Source of the DNA: Luteolibacter luteus
Lineage (GTDB): Bacteria > Verrucomicrobiota > Verrucomicrobiia > Verrucomicrobiales > Akkermansiaceae
Direction of reading: 5' to 3'
Length of the DNA stretch: 64,000 nucleotides
NCBI RefSeq assembly: GCF_012913485.1
Contig: NZ_CP051774.1
Coordinates: forward strand, 5,270,001 to 5,334,000
The notes under the pieces were generated by a model. That model had not been told where the DNA came from, made no database searches, and worked only from the letters and a program-made list of their open reading frames with translations. Positions within the stretch are counted from its first letter, which is position 1; every line of letters begins with the position of its first letter. The translations under genes and the position numbers were made by a program. Positions 59,301 to 64,000 of this stretch are shown here, in pieces.

Positions 59301-60410
59301 GCGAACGTGATCGAGATCAACGCTGGCACTCTTTCGCTCGATGGCATCGCCCCGCTCGGCAACTCCGGCATGTTGCCGGAATTCGCGCCGACCATTCACA
59401 TCAACGAGGGTTCGAAGCTCTACGGCGGCACCAATACGGTGGCCTTTGTCCCGAACCTGACCCTTGATGGCGGCGAGATCGAGATCACCAACGGAGCTGG
59501 CCATGGAGGCTTCAACACCGACCTCGCGCTCGTGGGGACGGTCATCGTCGGAGGTAGCAGTGCAATCCCGGCTGAAATCTACACGACTGGCACCGGTCCT
59601 TACGCGAACATTTCGCTGGGATCTCTCGGGGTTCCCGGAACGGTCTTTGACGTAGCCGATGTCAGCAACGATTCGTTCGCGGATCTCACGGTGTCCTCCG
59701 TCCTGCGTAACGTCTCCAGTGTCGCATCGCCGCTGACCAAGACAGGTCCCGGCACCATGCAACTGAGCGGTGTGAACAGCTACACCGGCACCACCCGCGT
59801 CGAGGAAGGGGTGCTGCAATTGGATATGCCGTATCTCGCGCTTGGTTCCACCGTGGAGATCGAGACAGCGGGTACGCTCAGCCTTCAGTTTAGCGGCGAG
59901 GATACCGTCGCGGGTCTGAAGCTTGCCGGCGCATCGATGCCGGATGGCACCTACGCGGCCGTGGGCAATGGTGGGCCGGGCATCACGGAAACGCCGCGCC
60001 TTACCGGCATCGGCCGGTTGGTGGTTTCCAGCAGCGGGGTGCAAAGCTATGAGTCTTGGGCTGCCGTGATTCCGGACGAGACCCAGCGTGATCGGACGGC
60101 CGATCCAGATGGTGATGGCTTCAGCAATCTTGAAGAGTATCTCTTCGGAACCTCGCCGACGTCCGCGGATGGTGCTCTGACACATTTGGAAAACGGCGAT
60201 TCGGGTCTGGTTCTCCGCTGGAACGAACTGACCGGTGGAAATGGCACCTATGTCCTCCAGGAAAGCACCACCTTGGTTGATCCTTGGGGAACGAGTGGCC
60301 TGACCCCGATCGATGCCGCCGTGCAGGATCTTCCGGGCTATGTCCGCAAGGAAGCCCTCGTCCCGGTGGATGTGGCGCGGAAGTTCATCCGGGTGCAAGG
60401 CGCCGAGTGA
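56316..60410 (+). CDS. Giant secreted protein with autotransporter-associated beta-strand repeats
   Basis: A 1364-residue exported protein with a signal peptide (about 1-28). Two copies of a discoidin-like beta-sandwich open it (about 29-195 and 207-370; compare SFDSWVVWANSGRSNQNY with SFDSYCAWPNSGRDNQDF). A long parallel beta-helix follows with autotransporter-associated repeats such as LILSGTNSYSGPTSVAGGVLQL and MQLSGVNSYTGTTRVEEGVLQL. The tail holds a calcium-loop repeat (TADPDGDGFSNLEEYLFGTSP) and a terminal beta domain. No translocator barrel or PEP-CTERM signal is visible. It is likely a surface or extracellular matrix protein of the type expanded in Verrucomicrobiota. Confidence 0.85.
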   Translation: MKPCSRRIPSQAFALWAAPILTFSSASGEVLVFNEANASNIWQIPPGTNLLNGATATPSNPATHEGSSPSWTVVTDGVLGAPGDNAATVTPNNGEEVIFPLDIAAQPDGYDITSFDSWVVWANSGRSNQNYVLQYSTVEEPTVFNTIATVANADAATNLSTHTNITDTTGVLASGVHSVKLIFNNQENGYVGFSELKLLATPTNVQTLVEANTGNEWTLPSGANLLKGEMANPPSTNTNEGSSPNWTTVTDGSLGTAADISSSVTPPNMDSVIFPLDTSVNFNGYNLTSFDSYCAWPNSGRDNQDFRISYSTVADPDTFIFLGTAVAHTSSENATHVRLTAATGFLATGVAAIKLDFGHQENGFVGYREFIALGSAVSLSDPLTWTGNSGTGGNANWITGADSNWKKTAGGAAANYNPQAPLTFDNNSTNRNITVSSALASASMAFTNDAAHPFTFGGQKVTVSNDISSSGAGTATFNNALQAGTGVAVTGAGSLVFNEALSGTGVTVSGSGNLTLNAANPELAGNATVSNGTLTVSHDGGLQGGKLVATGGSVRFTSAAPQVATISGTAEGSIVLGKTSGPLVNTNLSAGDAASVTTFAGNISQASGTTGRLTKAGGSTLILSGTNSYSGPTSVAGGVLQLERRLSLYNGNSASWTASNLLVSAGGTLSLRAGFFDEFTEEEINSLALGGFQSGSTLGIKNIDNIVLSRNLTQPGVGLLKTGTGLLTITGNNSSDGTVRIAEGSVHAASEGGTAIPGNVLLGSAVTDVFLSFGADNQFGPGTVVSAANGSFYQTKINLRGTNQTVAGLDVAPFPANRVTLFQNDENTLPDYAGEPLPATLTINATTDHSFAGLIRNGDGGNTVSVVKNGAGIQEFRNLSGVQGYGYTGPTSLNEGTLKLAFGGGNFEFASDITVAEPATLHFNAVTGNWVFNRVISGPGKVFVDGVNAVVLNNGASNWTGGTVVEGGFLALAGNGATGQGTGPGEGCVGGAMDPANVIEINAGTLSLDGIAPLGNSGMLPEFAPTIHINEGSKLYGGTNTVAFVPNLTLDGGEIEITNGAGHGGFNTDLALVGTVIVGGSSAIPAEIYTTGTGPYANISLGSLGVPGTVFDVADVSNDSFADLTVSSVLRNVSSVASPLTKTGPGTMQLSGVNSYTGTTRVEEGVLQLDMPYLALGSTVEIETAGTLSLQFSGEDTVAGLKLAGASMPDGTYAAVGNGGPGITETPRLTGIGRLVVSSSGVQSYESWAAVIPDETQRDRTADPDGDGFSNLEEYLFGTSPTSADGALTHLENGDSGLVLRWNELTGGNGTYVLQESTTLVDPWGTSGLTPIDAAVQDLPGYVRKEALVPVDVARKFIRVQGAE

Positions 60411-60430
60411 TCTGACCATTCATGGTTCCG

Positions 60431-60476
60431 ACGGGGTGCCTGGGCCTGCTGCTGCGGGAACGGGCACCCCGTTTGT
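60431..60476 (+). terminator. Terminator-like stem after the giant protein gene
   Basis: A perfect 10-base inverted repeat, ACGGGGTGCC (60431-60440) and GGCACCCCGT (60463-60472), is followed by TTGTTG. It starts 20 bases after the stop codon. Confidence 0.65.
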
Positions 60477-60554
60477 TGTAGGGCTGGCGCGATCTGCAAG
60501 GAGATTGGCGCGCGCCGCTAGTGTTCCTCGTCTGGGAACCGGCATGATCGCAGC

Positions 60555-60989
60555 ATGGAAACGCTCCCTTTTCGCGACCCTTGCCACCGGGCTTCCCTCC
60601 CTGGGTCCGGGCCTACGATCTTCCTAGTAGCAGACCTTTCCCTCGACCTGCATCATGCCGGGCAAGCCCTTCCGGAGGGCGGCTACAGCGCCTTGGATTG
60701 TGAGACCGGACTGATGCTCATCGATCCTCTGGCCGACCCTTTGGACCCGGCGGTGGCCCTGGGGGTGAAGATTTTCTTCGAAGCCGGAGCCCGCACGCGA
60801 TGGCATCGCAAGCCAGCCCGGAGCTTGGTCGTCATTTCCGGCCGGGGCCGGATCCAGCGGGCGGAGGGCGCGGTGGAGGAAATTGCGGCCGGGGATGTGC
60901 TGAGGATTTCCGGAGCGGAGAAAGTTTGGTTCGGGGCGGTCACCTCGAGCGCGATGACCTGCATTCTCCTCAGTGCTGAGGAAGGGTAG
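60555..60989 (+). CDS. Cupin-domain protein
   Basis: A 144-residue protein with a single conserved cupin barrel in its C-terminal half. The stretch FFEAGARTRWHRKPARSLVVISGRGRIQ and EIAAGDVLRISGAEKVWFGA follow cupin motifs 1 and 2, though only one histidine of the usual metal set is visible (RTRWHRK), so metal binding may be reduced. The N-terminal 55 residues are unlike known cupins and the true start may be later. Its reaction or ligand is unknown. Confidence 0.65.
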   Translation: METLPFRDPCHRASLPGSGPTIFLVADLSLDLHHAGQALPEGGYSALDCETGLMLIDPLADPLDPAVALGVKIFFEAGARTRWHRKPARSLVVISGRGRIQRAEGAVEEIAAGDVLRISGAEKVWFGAVTSSAMTCILLSAEEG

Positions 60990-61023
60990 GGCACTCATCC
61001 GGGCGGGGACCTTTGGACTCCGC

Positions 61024-61061
61024 CCCTGTTTCGCCTGATAAAAAAAGGAAATTTAACAGGG
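61024..61061. repeat. Nested inverted repeat, copy 3 (opposite orientation)
   Basis: Outer arms CCCTGTT (61024-61030) and AACAGGG (61055-61061) enclose CCTGATAAAA, which is the reverse complement of the TTTTATCAGG word in copies 1 and 2. It lies 35 bases after the cupin stop. Confidence 0.6.
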
Positions 61062-61205
61062 AACTCCCGCCGAATCGCGAGGTGGCAGTTGAAACAATCC
61101 TGCCGGGCGAAAGCGGGGCTGCGTGGGATTGGATCGGCATCTCAGGGGTGAAGCTTCGCATGCCCGGAGGTGACTTTCTACTGCCTTGTTGGAGGTCTTC
61201 GTGGT

Positions 61206-61231
61206 GCGGTCCGCCTTTCCAGGCGGACCGC
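61206..61231. terminator. Perfect hairpin after msrA
   Basis: A 10-base-pair stem, GCGGTCCGCC and GGCGGACCGC, with a 6-base loop. It lies 11 bases beyond the msrA stop. There is no T run on the msrA strand; on the plus strand TTTT follows after seven bases. It probably acts as a stem-loop terminator or transcript end. Confidence 0.55.
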
Positions 61232-61241
61232 CCGGGACTTT

Positions 61242-61874
61242 TCAATGGTTGAGCTTCAGCTTTTTCAGCTTTGGCTCGATCACGACGCGGCAGTAGCCGT
61301 TCTTCGTCTTGTTCTGGAAGTAGTAGTCCTGATGGTAATTTTCCGCGGGGTAGAAAGTCCCCGCCTTGGTGATTTCGGTGACGATCGGGTCCTTGAAGTG
61401 CGGCTGGAATTCCTTCTTCGAGGCTTCGGCCGCCGTCTTTTGGGCATCGTTGTGGTAATAGATTGCGGACCTGTATTGCGTGCCCACGTCCGCTCCTTGT
61501 CGGTTCAGGGTGGTCGGGTCGTGGAGCTCCCAGAACCACTCGAGCACCTTTTCAGTCGTGATTTTCTTCGGATCGTAAACGACTTGCACCACCTCAGCGT
61601 GCCCGGTGGTGCCTTCGCAGACCTGTTCATAGGTCGGATTCGCGGTGGTGCCGCCCATGTAGCCGGAGGTGGCTGAGAGGACGCCCGGGACCTGTTTGTA
61701 GGCGGCCTCGATGCACCAGAAGCATCCGGCTCCCAATGTGATCACTTCGGCGCCCTCAGGGACCTTCGGGGTGGCGGCGGGCTTCTTAGCTTCTTCGGGC
61801 ATGGCTTTTTCTGGTTCGCAGGAGGCGAGGGTGGGGGCGAAAAGGAGCAGCGCGAGCAGGTTTCGGCGGTTCAT
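61242..61874 (-). CDS. msrA: Peptide-methionine (S)-S-oxide reductase, lipoprotein form
   Basis: Repairs methionine sulfoxide in proteins, here in the cell envelope. The protein has a lipobox (LASC, Cys19) and an exported linker rich in Glu, Lys, Ala and Pro, then the MsrA core with catalytic Cys51 in GCFWC, and GYMGG, EVVQVVYDP and the C-terminal Tyr/His-rich part ENYHQDYY. Length of 210 residues fits MsrA plus leader. The envelope location suggests protection of surface proteins from oxidants. No MsrB gene is next to it. Confidence 0.93.
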   Translation of the reverse strand: MNRRNLLALLLFAPTLASCEPEKAMPEEAKKPAATPKVPEGAEVITLGAGCFWCIEAAYKQVPGVLSATSGYMGGTTANPTYEQVCEGTTGHAEVVQVVYDPKKITTEKVLEWFWELHDPTTLNRQGADVGTQYRSAIYYHNDAQKTAAEASKKEFQPHFKDPIVTEITKAGTFYPAENYHQDYYFQNKTKNGYCRVVIEPKLKKLKLNH

Positions 61875-62011
61875 AGCGGTTGGAGCGTGGGGCCTTATGG
61901 CGTATTCGGCTTATTCCTGCCCGGACCCTAGCCGATGGTGACGCGGCGTAAAGATGCGGGCTCCGAAGATTTTGCAGACAAACGGGCGCGGACGAGGCAT
62001 TTTCACATCGA

Positions 62012-62542
62012 ATGAAGGTCTGTGTGTCCTCCGCATGGAAAGCTTGGCTCCTGGAATACGGTGCCCGGCTCCTTCTTTTTGCCCGCGGCTGGGCTCCCAG
62101 CCGGGAAGACGCGGAGGATCTCGTTCAGGAAGCCGTGCTGCGGTTGTGGAATTACCAGCAGGACAAGGGCGGCGGTGTGCCGGACCTGCCTTTGGCTTTC
62201 TCCACGATCCGCTTTTGCGGCCTGAACCACCACCGCTCCGAGAGCCGCCGGAAAAAGCGGGAGGAGTCGATCATCTACCTGAACGACTTCACCGACGTCT
62301 GGCTGGACCCCTCCGTGGAGGACGACGAGGACGCCGTGCGCCTGCGGGACGCGGTGCAGAAACTCAGCCCGAAGCTCCGGGAGGTGGTCACGATGAAAAT
62401 CTGGGGTGGCCTGACTTTCGCGGAAATTTCCGAAGCCCTCGCCATCTCTCAGAATACCGCTGCGTCCCGCTACCGCTACGCGCTGGAACAACTTGCGCAA
62501 GACATGCGCCGCCTGAAGGAGGAACGACATGGAATCGCTTGA
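62012..62542 (+). CDS. ECF-type RNA polymerase sigma factor, second module
   Basis: A 176-residue sigma-70 family factor. Region 2 shows DAEDLVQEAVLRLWNY and the conserved AFSTIRFCGLNHHRSESRR stretch; region 4 is the C-terminal helix-turn-helix TFAEISEALAISQNTAASRYRYALEQL. It would direct RNA polymerase to a stress or envelope regulon. The next gene overlaps its end by 14 bases, a layout of sigma and anti-sigma pairs. It is distinct from the sigma factor at 15985. Confidence 0.88.
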   Translation: MKVCVSSAWKAWLLEYGARLLLFARGWAPSREDAEDLVQEAVLRLWNYQQDKGGGVPDLPLAFSTIRFCGLNHHRSESRRKKREESIIYLNDFTDVWLDPSVEDDEDAVRLRDAVQKLSPKLREVVTMKIWGGLTFAEISEALAISQNTAASRYRYALEQLAQDMRRLKEERHGIA

Positions 62543-63059
62543 GGATATCGAAAAGGCCCTGACGCGACTGGTGCCCTCCGCTATCAGCGAGAAGGGGCAG
62601 CAGAGCCTTGAAGATTTGATCGACGGTCTCGCTGTTGAAGCGGGCGAAGTGCCGGAGCTGGTGGCCGAGCCGGAACCGGAGCCGCTGAGAGCCGCGCCGA
62701 AGCGCCGCATCTGGAGCTGGACCGGGGGCATCGCCGCCGCAGCCGCCGCGGTCGTGGCAGCGATGGTTCTGCCGCAGGTGAATCCGGGGGCCGTTTCACG
62801 AGCCACCGCCTATCAGGGGAACATTACCCCGGTAAGTCACCCCGCTACGGAAGATGGCATCCTGCTGCTGGGCCAGACGGAGCGAGTCGAGGCCGCCGAG
62901 CCCGAGGAATGGGTCTCCGAGGCGAATGGCGTGCCTCATCGCGCCTGGCGGTGCCGGGTGGTAAACGAGGAACGAGTGCAAGATGTGAAGACCGGCTACG
63001 AAGTGACGGTTTCCCGCCCGCTTGAGAAAGTCGTGTTGATGCCGGTGACCGCCTTTTAA
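62529..63059 (+). CDS. Single-pass membrane protein, probable anti-sigma partner
   Basis: A 176-residue protein with a cytosolic N-terminal part (1-58), one span (about 66-85, IWSWTGGIAAAAAAVVAAMVL) and a small periplasmic domain. The start overlaps the sigma-factor gene by 14 bases, so their synthesis is coupled. The N-terminal part lacks a recognisable zinc-binding anti-sigma domain. By position and topology it may restrain the sigma factor and release it after an envelope signal. The next gene encodes an exported PDZ protein, which fits such a pathway. Confidence 0.65.
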   Translation: MESLEDIEKALTRLVPSAISEKGQQSLEDLIDGLAVEAGEVPELVAEPEPEPLRAAPKRRIWSWTGGIAAAAAAVVAAMVLPQVNPGAVSRATAYQGNITPVSHPATEDGILLLGQTERVEAAEPEEWVSEANGVPHRAWRCRVVNEERVQDVKTGYEVTVSRPLEKVVLMPVTAF

Positions 63060-63071
63060 GATTTTCCGACG

Positions 63072-63845
63072 ATGAAACGTGCCGCAGTCCTGCTCCTGAT
63101 CGCCCTTTCCGGCTTCACGGCCGCGGAAGAGACGCGTCCGGAGCCGGCCAAGGCTCCAGACGCATCACTGATCAAGAAGCGGCTGCCGCAGGCGACGAAA
63201 ACCCCGTGGCTGGGTCTTCAGATCGGACCCTTGCCTGAGGCGCTGCGTGCCCACGTGCCGGCCCTGCCGCCTGGCTTCGGCTTCCTCGTGAGTTCCGTCG
63301 ACCCCGATGGTCCGGCAGAGAAGGCGGGAATCCAAGCCTACGATATCCTTTGGAAATTTGACGACCAGTGGATCACCAATGGGGAGCAAATGCTCGCTTT
63401 GCTTCGGCTGCGCAATGTGGAGGACGAGGTGAAGCTGGGAATTTACCGGGAAGGCAAAGAACTTAGCCTGCCGGTGAAGCTGGAGAAAATCCCGGATGAG
63501 AAGCTTTTGGCGAAGCTGGCTCAGGAGGCGACCCGGAACCAGCAGCGCTCTCCGGATGTGCCGATGAAAGAAGTGAGCACAGCGGATGGGACGGCCGCGA
63601 TCCAAGCTCCGGAGGGAAAAGTCGTGATGAACGTCTCAAGGGGCGTGGCAGAGGTGAAAATCACCTCGGTGAGCGGCTCCGTGATTTTTGAAGGCCCGGT
63701 GACGGATGCCCAAGGGGTGTCCCAAGTTCCGCAAGAATGGAGGCCTCATGTGGGTGCCCTGCAGCGTGCCCTGACCCAGACCCCGCGGCTGCCGCGGGCT
63801 CGTTCTCTGCCGCCTGTTGCAGAGAAAGAGGTCACGAAGGAGTGA
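63072..63845 (+). CDS. Exported PDZ-domain protein
   Basis: A 257-residue protein with a signal peptide (1-18, ending GFTAAE) and a PDZ domain (about 38-145, with FGFLVSSVDPDGPAEKAGIQAYDILWKFDDQWI). The C-terminal region has two small beta segments and no serine-protease domain, so it is not a DegP homologue. It is the third gene of a sigma/anti-sigma/PDZ operon, 12 bases downstream of the preceding gene. It may bind misfolded outer-membrane proteins or the partner membrane protein. This role is inferred. Confidence 0.72.
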   Translation: MKRAAVLLLIALSGFTAAEETRPEPAKAPDASLIKKRLPQATKTPWLGLQIGPLPEALRAHVPALPPGFGFLVSSVDPDGPAEKAGIQAYDILWKFDDQWITNGEQMLALLRLRNVEDEVKLGIYREGKELSLPVKLEKIPDEKLLAKLAQEATRNQQRSPDVPMKEVSTADGTAAIQAPEGKVVMNVSRGVAEVKITSVSGSVIFEGPVTDAQGVSQVPQEWRPHVGALQRALTQTPRLPRARSLPPVAEKEVTKE

Positions 63846-63909
63846 AGTGGCGCGAAATGGTCGGGAAGTGCCTTGCGTTTTCCGGTGCCGGTTCCCATTT
63901 TTCCCCGGC

Positions 63910-64000
63910 ATGCATCCTGATTTGGCGAAATTGCTCGATGCCGGAAGAATCAATCAAGCCGTCGCGGGGCGTCTCGACCAGCTTTCCCCCGGAAAATTCT
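63910..64000 (+). CDS. N-terminal part of an unknown protein (cut by window edge)
   Basis: A frame opens at ATG 63910 (MHPDLAKLLDAGRINQAVAGRL) and runs to the window end without a stop, 30 codons. The start is amphipathic and helical. I do not recognise the family. The 64-base gap after the PDZ gene suggests it is a separate unit. Confidence 0.45.
   Translation, partial: MHPDLAKLLDAGRINQAVAGRLDQLSPGKF

Noticed and set aside
58053..60419. 788-codon open frame on the minus strand
   Set aside because: It lies antisense to the giant autotransporter-repeat gene, whose GC-rich repeats keep the opposite strand free of stops. Its product is arginine/histidine-rich and matches no family.
1..64000. 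CRISPR array, phage or insertion sequence
   Set aside because: No regular spacer repeats, no integrase, transposase or phage structural genes were found in either strand.

Overview
The window looks like a chromosomal segment of a GC-rich bacterium of the phylum Verrucomicrobiota, probably a Luteolibacter-like member of the Verrucomicrobiaceae. This is inferred from gene content: a very large secreted protein with autotransporter-associated beta-strand repeats and a calcium-loop tail, a Calx-beta surface protein, a stand-alone short secretin-like protein, two ECF-sigma modules with membrane partners, DUF5362-like membrane proteins, and many small secreted proteins without clear relatives. No rRNA, tRNA, CRISPR array, phage or insertion sequence was seen.

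Layout. 1-3908: end of an unknown gene, then a three-gene hydroxyproline catabolism cassette (epimerase, deaminase, ketoglutarate-semialdehyde dehydrogenase). 4116-7643: a divergent zinc-uptake locus, with a ZnuD-like TonB receptor facing a COG0523 metallochaperone GTPase; three similar near-palindromes in between look like Zur/Fur-family operators. 7721-18296: a CPA2 antiporter, a GNAT-nitrilase fusion preceded by two tandem hairpins with an identical loop sequence, a serpin-like secreted protein, a secretin-like protein, a GH25-like lipoprotein, an FKBP isomerase and a sigma-factor module. 18395-21892: a purine/glyoxylate pair (aminotransferase and adenosine deaminase) and an Fe-S pair (J-domain protein and A-type carrier). 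21980-27639: patatin, CPBP protease, ComF, accD, a toxin-antitoxin pair and folC. 28506-34642: two tandem paralogous giant M50 site-2-type proteases. 34924-38373: Calx-beta surface protein. 38434-47476: a bacterial Lhr-type repair set made of an exonuclease-ligase fusion, PdeM and the Lhr helicase, interrupted by four unrelated genes. 47647-55351: small membrane proteins, MscS coupled to a DUF432-like protein, a DUF899-like protein, an aldo/keto reductase, a cytoplasmic alpha-amylase and an ExbD-like protein. 55400-64000: NUDIX-like protein, giant autotransporter-repeat protein, cupin, lipoprotein MsrA, a sigma/anti-sigma/PDZ operon and the start of one more gene.

Non-coding structure worth noting includes a nested inverted-repeat family present three times (near 20.9, 51.5 and 61.0 kb), several stem-loop terminators, and an 87-bp inverted repeat between convergent genes near 4.0 kb. 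The strongest candidates for new biology are the shared operator set at the zinc locus, the tandem same-loop hairpins, the exonuclease-ligase fusion, the twin giant M50 proteases and the serpin-like protein.
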